NCBI RefSeq assembly: GCF_003010915.2
Contig: NZ_CP028426.1
Span: 124,001 to 188,000 of the forward strand
DNA: 64,000 bases
Source of the DNA: Gulosibacter molinativorax
GTDB lineage: Bacteria > Actinomycetota > Actinomycetes > Actinomycetales > Microbacteriaceae
Reading direction: 5' to 3'
This document shows positions 24,475 through 33,077 of the stretch, piece by piece. The notes below the pieces were generated by a model. It searched no databases and was not told the origin of the DNA. It worked only from the letters and a program-made list of their open reading frames with translations. Numbering within the stretch: position 1 is the stretch's first letter; the number at the start of each line of letters is the position of its first letter. A program made the translations under genes and the position numbers.

Positions 24475-25634
24475 ATGAGAAATCGCGGCCTTGGTTCCGC
24501 ATTGAGATGAAGGCTGAAGTTGAGGATGCTCCGGCGTCGGCTGATGTGTATATCTATGACGAGATTGGCGAGTCCTGGTGGGGCGGCGTGTCCCCGAAGG
24601 CGTTGATTGATGAGATCCAGGCGCTCGAGGTCGATGACCTGAATGTCTACGTCAATAGCCCTGGTGGTGCGGCGTGGGATGGGATCGCGATCATGAATGC
24701 GCTTCGTCGGCATAAGGCGAAGGTGCATGTGACGGTTGATGCTCTTGCGGCGTCGGCGGCGTCGATGATCGCGATGGCGGGCGACCGGATCACGATGAAT
24801 CGTGGCGCGCAGTTGATGATTCACGACGCGTCGGGTTTCGCGATGGGTAACGCGCAGACGATGGACGAGACTGCGCAGGTGCTCAACAAACTGTCTGACA
24901 GCTATGCGGACGCGTATGCGGCGCGCGCTGGTGGCTCGCGTGAGCATTGGCGTGAGCTGATGCAGGCGGAGACCTGGTATACGGCGGAGGAGGCTGTTGA
25001 GGCTGGCCTGGCTGATGACTGGGTGGATGCCGAGCCTGAGGCTACCGCGGCGTTTGATCTGTCGCGTTTCAAGTTTCGAGGTCGAGCGATGGCCCCAGCG
25101 CCGGTGCTCGCCCGAATAGACCTCTCGGCCAACCGGTCGGGTGAAAGTTCCGCCGAGGCGGACGTACAGAAGGAGGGCCTTGTGGCTTATCTGGACGATG
25201 TAATCGAAGCTCTCGGCATGGACGAGGGCACGACTGAGGAAGAGACGATCACTGAGATTAACCGTCTGGTGGATCTTGCGACGACTCCTGTAGAGCCGGA
25301 GTCGAAGCTCCCTGCTGGTGTGCAGGCTGTGGACGCGAATGTGTTCGCGCAGCTCCAGGCTGATGCTGCTGCTGGCCGTGAGGCGCTCGAGGCGCAGGCT
25401 GAGGCTCGCCGGGAGGGCATCGTGAAGGCCGCGATGGCTGATGGCCGCATCACTGCCGCATCGAAGGCCACTTGGCTTTCGGCGCTCGAGAAGGACGAAG
25501 AGGGCGCGAAGGCGCTCATCGAATCGTTCCCGAAGAACACTATTCCGGTGGCTGAAATTGGCCACTCGGACGACATTCAGACCGCCGAGGACGCGCTCCT
25601 TGACCGGTTCAACGGCAAGACTCAGGAGGTCTAG
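24471..25634 (+). CDS. Prohead protease (ClpP-like) with scaffold-like C-terminus
   Basis: A 387-residue protein. Residues 20-190 are a ClpP/S14-type serine protease: VNSPGG oxyanion segment, nucleophile Ser98 in AASM, His118 in MIHDASG. Residues 225-387 are charged and helical, like a scaffold domain that would be cleaved off during capsid maturation. Fusion of protease and scaffold in one chain is common in siphoviruses. Confidence 0.87.
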   Translation: MNEKSRPWFRIEMKAEVEDAPASADVYIYDEIGESWWGGVSPKALIDEIQALEVDDLNVYVNSPGGAAWDGIAIMNALRRHKAKVHVTVDALAASAASMIAMAGDRITMNRGAQLMIHDASGFAMGNAQTMDETAQVLNKLSDSYADAYAARAGGSREHWRELMQAETWYTAEEAVEAGLADDWVDAEPEATAAFDLSRFKFRGRAMAPAPVLARIDLSANRSGESSAEADVQKEGLVAYLDDVIEALGMDEGTTEEETITEINRLVDLATTPVEPESKLPAGVQAVDANVFAQLQADAAAGREALEAQAEARREGIVKAAMADGRITAASKATWLSALEKDEEGAKALIESFPKNTIPVAEIGHSDDIQTAEDALLDRFNGKTQEV

Positions 25635-25636
25635 AA

Positions 25637-25999
25637 ATGGCTGACTACATCCCCAAGTTTCCCGCTGGCGCGGTCGTGACGCTCACTACGTCGGCAGATG
25701 TTACCGGCGGTCACGTTGTCGAGCTTTCGGCGGCTGGCACGGTCGCTCACGCTGCGGCTGATTCGGCGAAGGTCGTCGGTGTTGCTGCGCGTGACTCGAA
25801 GTCGGGCGAGCAGGTCGCTGTTTTCGTCGGCAAGGGCACTGTCCACCGTCTTGTTGCGTCGGCTGCAATTGCTGCGGGCGCGAAGGTCATCACCGCCACT
25901 GGCGGGAAGGTCGCGACCATCGGCGCTGGCACTAATCCTGTCGGCCTCGCACTCACCGCGGCGACTAACGCCGATGACGTCATTGAAGTTCTGGTCTAG
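25637..25999 (+). CDS. Capsid decoration-like protein (DUF2190)
   Basis: A 120-residue beta-rich protein full of Ala/Gly/Val strands (VVGVAARDSKSGEQVAVFV, AAIAAGAKV), the DUF2190 pattern. These trimeric proteins stabilise or decorate heads and lie between protease and capsid genes, as here. Confidence 0.75.
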   Translation: MADYIPKFPAGAVVTLTTSADVTGGHVVELSAAGTVAHAAADSAKVVGVAARDSKSGEQVAVFVGKGTVHRLVASAAIAAGAKVITATGGKVATIGAGTNPVGLALTAATNADDVIEVLV

Positions 26000-26011
26000 G
26001 AGGATCGAAAA

Positions 26012-26944
26012 ATGGGCTACACATACCCTGTGCGTCACCAGACTGGGACGCTTACTACGGAGCAGCTTCACCTGCTGCTGAAGAATCCGCGGCTGATTGC
26101 GCGTCAGGTTGCGTCGCTCACGAACGAGAAGTTCCTCGCGGACTATCTCCTGAGCGGCCGCTATGACGCTGCTGGTGGCGGGGTCTACTACGAGACCGAG
26201 ACTGGTGACCTGTACACGGGCACTGACCCGGAGGCGATTGAGCCTGCTGGTGACTACCCGCTGATTCAGCTTGACGAGGGTGTGCCGTCTGCGGCGCGCA
26301 CTGTGAAGTTCGGTCAGGGCTCGGTCATCACGGATGAGAAGATCAGCCGCGAGGGCAATCAGTATGTGCAGAAGGCGCTCATGCGTGTCGGTAACCAGAT
26401 GGTTCGCTACGTCGACACGGTTGCGTGGGGCGTTATCGCGTCGCGTGTCTCGTCGACCTCGGCTGCGACCTCAGATGGCGTTGGCGCGTGGACTACCGCG
26501 GGTAACGTGCTCGGGCACCTCATGACGGTTCGTGAGGCTCGCGCCGAGCTCGCTACGGGTCTTGACCTGGACACTGTGGTGCTGCCGTCTGCGAAGTGGG
26601 CGAAGCTTGTCGGCATGCTTGTCGACGACGGCGCTCTTCCTCGCGAGCAGGGCAATATCGCTCTCTCGGGCACTGCACCGGTGAGCGCGTTCGGTATGAC
26701 GTGGCTCACGTCGCCGCACATCACCGGCACGGACCCGTGGCTTTTCGACACTGCGCAGCTTGGCGGTATGGCGGACGAGAAGCTTCTCTCGGAGGAGTTC
26801 GCGGCTGCTGGACAGACCGGTGTGGAGGCGTCGACTACTCGTATCTCGGATAACGACTCGTACCTTGTGCGTGGTCGCCGCGTCACGGTGCCGATTGTCA
26901 CTGAACCTCAGGCTGGCGTGAAGCTCACCGGGACGGGGCTGTAA
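26012..26944 (+). CDS. Major capsid protein (HK97 fold)
   Basis: A 310-residue protein directly after the protease and decoration genes with AGGAGG upstream. Segments such as LLLKNPRLIARQVASLTNEKFLAD, YPLIQLDEG, VKFGQGSVITDEKISR and a C-terminal VRGRRVTVPIVTEPQAG match actinophage capsid proteins. No separate delta domain is seen, so scaffolding probably comes from the protease C-terminus. Confidence 0.87.
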   Translation: MGYTYPVRHQTGTLTTEQLHLLLKNPRLIARQVASLTNEKFLADYLLSGRYDAAGGGVYYETETGDLYTGTDPEAIEPAGDYPLIQLDEGVPSAARTVKFGQGSVITDEKISREGNQYVQKALMRVGNQMVRYVDTVAWGVIASRVSSTSAATSDGVGAWTTAGNVLGHLMTVREARAELATGLDLDTVVLPSAKWAKLVGMLVDDGALPREQGNIALSGTAPVSAFGMTWLTSPHITGTDPWLFDTAQLGGMADEKLLSEEFAAAGQTGVEASTTRISDNDSYLVRGRRVTVPIVTEPQAGVKLTGTGL

Positions 26945-27225
26945 TGGCTGACGTGAAGCCCGGTGAGGGTACTTATGCGGTGACTGCTGCGGTGGCCGTG
27001 GTGCGCCTGCTGGACGGCTCGGAGCGTTACGTGTACCGAAACGGTCGTTTCGATGCGGCTGGCGCTGACGCGGCGAGCGTCGCGCACCTCGAGTCGGTTG
27101 GTCTCGTGCGCAAGGAGCCCGTCCCGGTCGAAGAGGCGGAGACTACCGAGACTCCTAAGGAGCCAGAGAAGTCCGAAGCGCCTGAGGATCCGAAGCCAGC
27201 GACTCGATCGCGCACGACGAAGTAA
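26944..27225 (+). CDS. Head-associated small protein
   Basis: A 93-residue protein with a beta-rich N-terminal part and a Pro/Glu-rich tail. This position often holds a small structural protein; identity unknown. Starts one base into the capsid stop. Confidence 0.55.
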   Translation: MADVKPGEGTYAVTAAVAVVRLLDGSERYVYRNGRFDAAGADAASVAHLESVGLVRKEPVPVEEAETTETPKEPEKSEAPEDPKPATRSRTTK

Positions 27226-27238
27226 GGGGTAAGGGGCG

Positions 27239-27586
27239 ATGATTCTTCCAATCGAGATTGGCGAGGATGATGATCTTGCTCGCGAGATTCTTGTGATCGG
27301 TCGAGTCATTGCCCCTTGCATCTCGTCGCTTGAGGGTGAGGGTCGAGCGGATGCGCTCGCGATCCTCAAGCGGGTCTATAAGGACACTCGTACTCGTGGG
27401 CAGCGGTTCGTGAAGTCGCAGTCGATTGGTCCGGCGAGGGTGGATTACACGGATGTGCAGTCCATGTTTGACGGCGCTCCGACGATGGCCCTGCGGGCGC
27501 TGTGCGGCGGATCTAGTGTCGGTGGGCTGTCCAAGGGGAGCTTCCCGAAGGATCGCCCTGTGGGCAAGATTTGGCCGGAGGAATGA
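27239..27586 (+). CDS. Head-tail connector protein
   Basis: A 115-residue helical protein with a C-terminal PVGKIWPEE, following the capsid block. Length and order fit the adaptor-type head-tail connector of siphoviruses. Confidence 0.6.
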   Translation: MILPIEIGEDDDLAREILVIGRVIAPCISSLEGEGRADALAILKRVYKDTRTRGQRFVKSQSIGPARVDYTDVQSMFDGAPTMALRALCGGSSVGGLSKGSFPKDRPVGKIWPEE

Positions 27587-27933
27587 TGGATTTTCCGTTC
27601 GGTAGGTCTGTGACGAGACTTCGGGCTGGGGTGCAGGTTGACCCGTATTCGGGTGAGGAAACGTTCTCGGATTGGTCTAACCCGTCCTCGCTCGTGATCG
27701 AGGGCGCGTTTGTCGCGCACACGTCTACTTCGATGCTTGCCACGGCGACTCGCGAGCAGGCGCTTGAAGCGAAGTCGCTGTTTTGTGGCGAGGCGGATAT
27801 TCGTAAGGGTGACCGCATTGTCGACGGTGACTATACGTACACGATTGACGGGATTCCCCCGGCTGCGGACACGAACCCGTTCACAAATTGGACGCCGCCG
27901 CGGGAGATCCCGTTGACGAGATACGAGGGATGA
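27586..27933 (+). CDS. Head-tail stopper
   Basis: A 115-residue beta-rich protein (VDPYSGEETFSDWSNP, IRKGDRIVDGDYTYTIDGIPP), the pattern of head-closure/stopper proteins. GGAGGA at 27577-27582 supports ATG 27586 (27583 is also possible). Confidence 0.65.
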   Translation: MDFPFGRSVTRLRAGVQVDPYSGEETFSDWSNPSSLVIEGAFVAHTSTSMLATATREQALEAKSLFCGEADIRKGDRIVDGDYTYTIDGIPPAADTNPFTNWTPPREIPLTRYEG

Positions 27934-28202
27934 TGGCGAAGAACTACGTCAATAGTCCGGGGTTCATTGAATCCTTGTATGACGATCCTGGTTTGAACGC
28001 TGAGCTGCAAGCCGCGGCTGAACGTGTCGCGGCGAGGGTTCGCGCTACTGCGCCTGTCGGGGATAGTGGCGAGTACAAGGGTTCAATCCATGTCGAGAAG
28101 TCCCCTCGAGGGGGTAGGCCGGTCTATCGTGTGGTTGCTGACGCACCTCACGCGATGCTGGTCGAGTCTCGCACCGGGAATCTTGCTCGGGGCGTCCGAT
28201 GA
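27933..28202 (+). CDS. HK97 gp10-like tail component
   Basis: An 89-residue protein; AERVAARVRATAPVGDSGEYKGSIHV and AHAMLVESRTGN-like C-terminus match the HK97 gp10 family at the neck or tail completion site. It sits between stopper and tail terminator genes. Confidence 0.72.
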   Translation: MAKNYVNSPGFIESLYDDPGLNAELQAAAERVAARVRATAPVGDSGEYKGSIHVEKSPRGGRPVYRVVADAPHAMLVESRTGNLARGVR

Positions 28203-28615
28203 CCTATATACGCCCGGATATCGAATTGTGGTTGACCGGGTATCTGCGGGGGAAGTTCCCGCACTGCACGGTCACGAATAAAGAGCCGCCTGAGCTTGGG
28301 CGGCTCTTGCCGTTAACGAAGCCTTTGATCGTGGTGCGGGACGATTCCGGGCCGCGGCTGGATTTCATGCTGTTTCAGAACGCGGTCGGCGTCTCTGTGC
28401 TTGCTGGCACGAAGGCGAACGACAAGCCCGCGAATGACCTTGCTCGTGAGGTTGCCGCGGCCCTGTTCGATGACGGGATTACCGGTATCGGGCAGTCACC
28501 TGTCACTCGGGTTGAGTGGGACGGATGCAACGGACCGTATGCCGTTGATGAATCAAGTGATGTTGCTCGCCGCTATATGACGGTCGAGTACGTAACCGCG
28601 GCTGTCGGCTATTAG
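28199..28615 (+). CDS. Tail terminator protein
   Basis: A 138-residue protein. The pattern DIELWLTGYLRGKF, then LIVVRDDSGPRLDFMLFQNAVGVSVLAGTK, is typical of the ring that caps siphophage tails. ATGA overlap at the start. Confidence 0.72.
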   Translation: MTYIRPDIELWLTGYLRGKFPHCTVTNKEPPELGRLLPLTKPLIVVRDDSGPRLDFMLFQNAVGVSVLAGTKANDKPANDLAREVAAALFDDGITGIGQSPVTRVEWDGCNGPYAVDESSDVARRYMTVEYVTAAVGY

Positions 28616-28642
28616 ACAGCCCTATTTTGGATGGAGTAAATA

Positions 28643-29233
28643 ATGGCCGACGTAGATTTTGATGTTGAGAAGGCGAAGGTCTACCAGACCGGGCTTGCGT
28701 TTATCAACCGGTCACCGAGCGCGACTCTCCTTAGTGAGAGTGAAATGAAGGCGATGGTCGGCAGTGACGGCAAGATCACTCCACCTACAGGATACGAAAG
28801 CCTAGGGCTGTGGGCGAAGGATAGCGGCCCGGAGTTCGCGCGAGAAGCTGGCGATAGCACCGAGTTCTATCAGCCCGGTTTCGAGCTCGTGGGCGAGGTG
28901 TCGCGCACCGTGGGCCTGACGCTCGCGGAGGATCGCGAGATCGTGCAGTGGCTTGACCACGGCAAGACTCCGGGCGCCGAAGGTGCGGTTACTGTAGGCG
29001 GTGCTAATGGCGAACGATTCCCACTACTGCTGATTATGAAGCGGCGCGATGGCCTGATTGACGCGACAAACGGGTTTGCCCGCGTGCAAGAGTTCGCGCC
29101 TGGATCGGCGGAGCGCGGGACGCTCGAAACATCGGTATCAACGTTCAAGTGGTCTGCTGCCGACGAGCTTGGCGGCGACCTCTATCGGCGCGTGCCGATC
29201 GTTCCAGCTGTTCCGACTCCGCCGGCTGGCTAG
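28643..29233 (+). CDS. Major tail protein
   Basis: A 196-residue beta-rich protein upstream of the chaperone frameshift pair, where the tail tube gene lies in siphoviruses. It is followed by a strong terminator, which would lower expression of the chaperones relative to the tube protein. Confidence 0.78.
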   Translation: MADVDFDVEKAKVYQTGLAFINRSPSATLLSESEMKAMVGSDGKITPPTGYESLGLWAKDSGPEFAREAGDSTEFYQPGFELVGEVSRTVGLTLAEDREIVQWLDHGKTPGAEGAVTVGGANGERFPLLLIMKRRDGLIDATNGFARVQEFAPGSAERGTLETSVSTFKWSAADELGGDLYRRVPIVPAVPTPPAG

Positions 29234-29244
29234 TCGTGTTGTTG

Positions 29245-29272
29245 AGGGGCAGGTGACCGCCTGCCCCTTTTT
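29245..29272 (+). terminator. Terminator after major tail protein
   Basis: A perfect 9-bp stem AGGGGCAGG/CCTGCCCCT (29245-29253 and 29260-29268) with a 6-base loop and TTTTCG. Probably partial, as essential tail genes lie downstream. Confidence 0.85.
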
Positions 29273-29292
29273 CGTTGTATTGAGAGGGAATT

Positions 29293-29646
29293 GTGACCAG
29301 CACTGATCTGGATAAGTTTTTTGAGGGCGCTTTCGATGAAGAGGAAGCGCTTGCGGAGATTGCCGAGAATCCCGGCATTGAGACTCGGTTTAGCCGCGAT
29401 TTTTTCGCGGCCGAGTTCGAGGACGGCACTCGTATCGGTGTTCCGTTGAAGCTCACTCGCGAGCTTTACGCGGATGTGACCGAGCGGTTCGATGACCCGT
29501 TCGACCAGCTCGAGGCGCTGCTCATTGCTCTCGGGCTTGAGGATGAGCTTGGCAAGATCCCTGATGACATTCGCCTGCAAGCCGTATTCGTTGAACGCTA
29601 TTTCGATGCGCTCACGAAGGTGCAGAACGCTTCACTGGGGAAATAG
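29293..29646 (+). CDS. Tail assembly chaperone (G-type)
   Basis: A 117-residue acidic protein, located between tail tube and tape measure genes as for lambda gpG. Its last codons contain the slippery site GGGGAAA (29637-29643) right before the TAG, so most ribosomes stop here and some shift by -1. Confidence 0.85.
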   Translation: MTSTDLDKFFEGAFDEEEALAEIAENPGIETRFSRDFFAAEFEDGTRIGVPLKLTRELYADVTERFDDPFDQLEALLIALGLEDELGKIPDDIRLQAVFVERYFDALTKVQNASLGK

Positions 29647-30002
29647 CGTACGTCGCCAACGTCAGCTTGGAGCATCCGGCCGCGTTTGCGGCGACGATGC
29701 GCAAGTACGGGGTTTCCCCGGGTGATATTGGCGACGGTGTGACGTTCGGTGAGGCATATGACCTTGTGGTTGCGGCGATGGGCGACACGGCCACGCCACT
29801 CTATGCGGCCGTGCAGGGGTGGGCTTTCCCGGCGTCGTTCCCTGAGTTGGTGCAGTTGGCGTCGTCGGCTGGGTCGCCTGATGCGGCGAGGAAGCTGATG
29901 CCGTGGACGTTGGGGGCGGAGAACCGTCGCCGTGAGGCGTTGTCGGTGTCTACGGCTGAACGGGCTGAGGCGTTGGCGGAGTTGCAGGCAATGTTTGCGT
30001 AG
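29293..30002 (+). CDS. Tail assembly chaperone fusion (GT-type, -1 frameshift)
   Basis: A -1 shift at G-GGG-AAA (29637-29643) joins the 117-residue product to a 119-residue extension read from 29643 (ATA GCG TAC ...) to 30002, giving about 236 residues. The downstream frame is exactly -1 relative to the upstream one, has no good start of its own (only TTG 29667), and contains LDVV-like helical text typical of chaperone T domains. It acts on the tape measure during tail assembly, as gpGT does. Confidence 0.85.
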
Positions 30003-30023
30003 GGGCTGAGAGGCCCCTTTTTT
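30001..30023 (+). terminator. Terminator between chaperone and tape measure
   Basis: Stem AGGGGC/GCCCCT (30001-30006 with 30013-30018), followed directly by six T. It overlaps the chaperone stop codon. Confidence 0.7.
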
Positions 30024-30041
30024 GCGCTCTGAGCGCGGAAG

Positions 30042-33000
30042 GTGGTGTCTCTCGTGAAGCAAGTCGGCGCGGGTTTCGTGATGGTCACGCCCCGTTTCAG
30101 CGGTTTCCGCAAGGCGGTCGCTGCCGAGTCCACCGCCGCGGGCCGCGAGGGTGGCCGCAACTTGCAGTCCTCGATGGGCGGGGCCGGTCGGTCGGCTGGG
30201 TCGAAGCTCGGTAAGGACATGAAGTCGGCGTTTTCGTCGGCGTCGGCTGGGCTCGGTGGTACGTCGCTCAAGACGCTTACTCGTGAGGTGCAGTCGGCGC
30301 AGGACAAGCTGACGGCGGCGCGGTTGAAGCAGCAGGACGCTGCGGGGACCGTGCGGACGGCTGAGGCGAAGCTAGCTGAGGTTATCCGTAAGTCGGGTGA
30401 GGATTCGGCGGCTGCGGTTGCTGCGAGCGAGAAGCTCGAGTCGGCTCGTCGTAAAGAGAAGGTCGCGGCTGACAATTTGGCGACGGCTTCGACGAAGCTG
30501 AAGGATGCCCAGTCGGCGGTGAAGGACGCGTCGAAGGATGCCGGGGATTCTGCCGCTAGCTCGGTGACTGGGTTCGACCGCCTGAAGGACGCTGCTGGGA
30601 ATGCTCTTACGGGCATCGGGGATAAGGCTGGCAGTGCCGGTAAAGCCATCCTGGATGGTATCGGTGCTGGTATCCAGGCGGCGTCTCAGATGGCCGCTGC
30701 GGGGCTTGCAGCGCTCGCTACGCAGGCTGTTGCGATCACGAAGTCTGCCGTGTCGGAGTATGCGACGTGGGAGCAGGTCACTGGCGGTATCGACACGCTG
30801 TTCAAGGATGCATCGGGAACCGTGCAGGGGTTTGCAGACGAGGCGTTCCAGACCGCGGGTGTGTCCGCGAATGAGTACATGACGCAGGTCACGTCTTTCT
30901 CGGCGTCGCTGATTTCGTCGCTTGATGGTGACACGACTGCTGCTGCGGGTGCCGCGAATCAGGCGATGATCGACATGTCGGACAACGCCAACAAAATGGG
31001 TACCGACATTGCTTCGATTCAGAACACGTATCAGGGGTTCGCGAAGCAGAACTACACGATGCTTGACAACCTCAAGCTGGGGTATGGCGGCACGAAGCAG
31101 GAGATGGAGCGCCTGCTTGAGGATGCCGCGAAACTGTCGGGTGTCGAGTACAACATTGACTCGTTTGCGGATGTGACTGAGGCGATTCACGTTGTGCAGA
31201 CGGAGCTTGGGATCACTGGGACGACTGCCGAGGAGGCGGCGTCCACGATCGAGGGTTCCGTTGGCGCGATGAAGGCATCGTGGTCGAACTGGCTCACCGA
31301 GTTGGGTAAGACCGATGGTGATGTTGAGGGGATGACGGACAATCTTGTCCAGTCGGTTGGCACGGCGCTGAGCAACATTGTTCCGCGTGTGGGGCAGATC
31401 CTTCAGAGTCTCGTGCAGTCGATCCCATCGTTCCTGTCGAGCATCGTCACGATTCTTCCGCAACCGTTCCAGGATGGTCTTGACAAGATCAGTGAGTCGG
31501 TTGGCGGGTTGGATAATCTGCTCGGCCCATTGGGCGCTTCGTTTGGTGCGATTGGTGCGATTGGTCTCGTGCCGTTGCTGTCGAAGCTGCCGATTGTGGG
31601 GAGCCTGTTTTCTGGGCTCGCGACGAAGCTGCCGATTGTGGGGAGCCTGTTTTCTGGGCTCGCGACGAAGCTGCCGTTGCTGACGAATCCGTTGTTTATT
31701 GCGGCGGCAGGTCTTGGCGCTTTTGCTGCGGCTGGTGGGGATTTCGGGCAGATCGGTGACCTCGTGTCGGGGTTTGTTGACACGATCGTTTCAGCCCTGC
31801 CGGGTGTGATTGATGCGATTGTGTCGGCAATCCCTGAGCTGGTGGACGGCATTCTGTCGGCGGTGCCTCAGCTGCTGGAGGCGGCGACGCAGATCGTGCA
31901 AGCGCTGATTGACGGCATCGTTGTTGCGGTGCCGCTGCTGGTTGAGGGTGCGGTGACGCTGGTCACGGGGCTGCTGGATGCGATCGTGGCGAATCTGCCG
32001 ATGATCATCCAAGCTGCGCTGACGCTCGTCACGACACTGCTGCAAGGAATCATCCAAGCACTACCGGTGCTGATTCAGGCTGGCATTTCACTGCTGATGG
32101 GGCTGATTCAGGGCATCATCGAAAACCTTCCGATGATTATCGAGGCGGCACTGTCGCTGATCAATGGCCTACTGACGGCGATTGTCGAGAACCTGCCGCT
32201 CATCATCCAGGCTGGTATTGATCTGCTGATGGCGCTCGTCACCGGTCTGATTGATGCGCTGCCGATGCTGCTCGATGGCGCGCTGCAGTTGCTTATTGGG
32301 CTGGTGACGGCGATCACGGAAAACCTTCCGTTAATTATCGAGGCCGGTATTTCGCTGATCATGTCGCTGATCCTCGGCATCATCGGGGCGCTGCCTGACC
32401 TGATCACGTCGGCGGTGGGCATGATTTCGACGATTGTTGAAACGCTGCTCGAAAACCTGCCGATGATTATCGAGGCGGCGATTCAGATCATCCTCGCGAT
32501 CGTGGAGGGTCTTGTTGTCGCGATCCCTGACCTGATTGCGGCGATTCCTCAGATCATTGAGGCGATCTGGAACGCGATTACTGAGGTCGACTGGCTCGAA
32601 CTCGGAAAGACCATCATCCAAGGACTGATCGACGGTATCGCGTCGATGGTGTCGGGCGTGGGTGACGCAATCGGCGGTGTTGTGGATGAGATCTCGTCGT
32701 GGCTGCCTCAGTCCCCGGCGAAGAAGGGCCCGTTCTCGGGCCGTGGTTGGACTCCGCACCGTGGTAAGTCGCTCGTTGAGGGGTTCGCGGATGGCATGCG
32801 GGATTCGCAATCTGACGTTGAGTCCGCTGCTGACCAGCTTGCTCGCGGTGCGGTGATTGACCCGCAACAGTATGCGTCGGATGCGGCGAATGCTGTTGAG
32901 GCGCGTGCGCGGATGGCGGTTGATGCGTCGTTTGCTGCTGCACCTCAGCAGACGGCCACGGCGGTCATGGAGCGGCCTGCGGTCGGTGACGTGCGTATCA

Positions 33001-33077
33001 CGATCAACGCGACGGATGGTCAGTCTGCGCGGGATATTGCGCTTGAGGTTGACAAGATTCTGAGGGGTGGCTTGTGA
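30042..33077 (+). CDS. Tape measure protein
   Basis: A 1011-residue protein that sets tail length. The N-terminal part has coiled-coil repeats (about residues 80-170). Around residues 445-545 lies a hydrophobic zone with an exact 14-residue duplication (KLPIVGSLFSGLAT twice). Residues about 600-860 are a run of hydrophobic 22-residue repeats of the type LPMIIQAALTLVTTLLQGII. The C-terminal part contains SWLPQSPAKKGPFSGRGWTP, the usual tape-measure SPAK motif. GTG 30042 is behind GGAAGG; GTG 30045 or 30054 is possible. Confidence 0.9.
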   Translation: MVSLVKQVGAGFVMVTPRFSGFRKAVAAESTAAGREGGRNLQSSMGGAGRSAGSKLGKDMKSAFSSASAGLGGTSLKTLTREVQSAQDKLTAARLKQQDAAGTVRTAEAKLAEVIRKSGEDSAAAVAASEKLESARRKEKVAADNLATASTKLKDAQSAVKDASKDAGDSAASSVTGFDRLKDAAGNALTGIGDKAGSAGKAILDGIGAGIQAASQMAAAGLAALATQAVAITKSAVSEYATWEQVTGGIDTLFKDASGTVQGFADEAFQTAGVSANEYMTQVTSFSASLISSLDGDTTAAAGAANQAMIDMSDNANKMGTDIASIQNTYQGFAKQNYTMLDNLKLGYGGTKQEMERLLEDAAKLSGVEYNIDSFADVTEAIHVVQTELGITGTTAEEAASTIEGSVGAMKASWSNWLTELGKTDGDVEGMTDNLVQSVGTALSNIVPRVGQILQSLVQSIPSFLSSIVTILPQPFQDGLDKISESVGGLDNLLGPLGASFGAIGAIGLVPLLSKLPIVGSLFSGLATKLPIVGSLFSGLATKLPLLTNPLFIAAAGLGAFAAAGGDFGQIGDLVSGFVDTIVSALPGVIDAIVSAIPELVDGILSAVPQLLEAATQIVQALIDGIVVAVPLLVEGAVTLVTGLLDAIVANLPMIIQAALTLVTTLLQGIIQALPVLIQAGISLLMGLIQGIIENLPMIIEAALSLINGLLTAIVENLPLIIQAGIDLLMALVTGLIDALPMLLDGALQLLIGLVTAITENLPLIIEAGISLIMSLILGIIGALPDLITSAVGMISTIVETLLENLPMIIEAAIQIILAIVEGLVVAIPDLIAAIPQIIEAIWNAITEVDWLELGKTIIQGLIDGIASMVSGVGDAIGGVVDEISSWLPQSPAKKGPFSGRGWTPHRGKSLVEGFADGMRDSQSDVESAADQLARGAVIDPQQYASDAANAVEARARMAVDASFAAAPQQTATAVMERPAVGDVRITINATDGQSARDIALEVDKILRGGL
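31584..31667 (+). repeat. Exact 42-bp tandem duplication in tape measure gene
   Basis: Two identical, adjoining 42-base units (31584-31625 and 31626-31667), each starting AAGCTGCCGATTG and encoding 14 residues. Perfect identity, including third codon positions, points to a recent duplication. Confidence 0.95.

Noticed and set aside
24222..25565. Long leftward frame opposite the prohead protease
   Set aside because: An Arg/His-rich text antisense to a well-supported phage gene; caused by high GC. No ribosome-binding site or domain.
30372..31463. Long leftward frame opposite the tape measure
   Set aside because: Arg-rich shadow of the tape measure frame with no recognisable domain.
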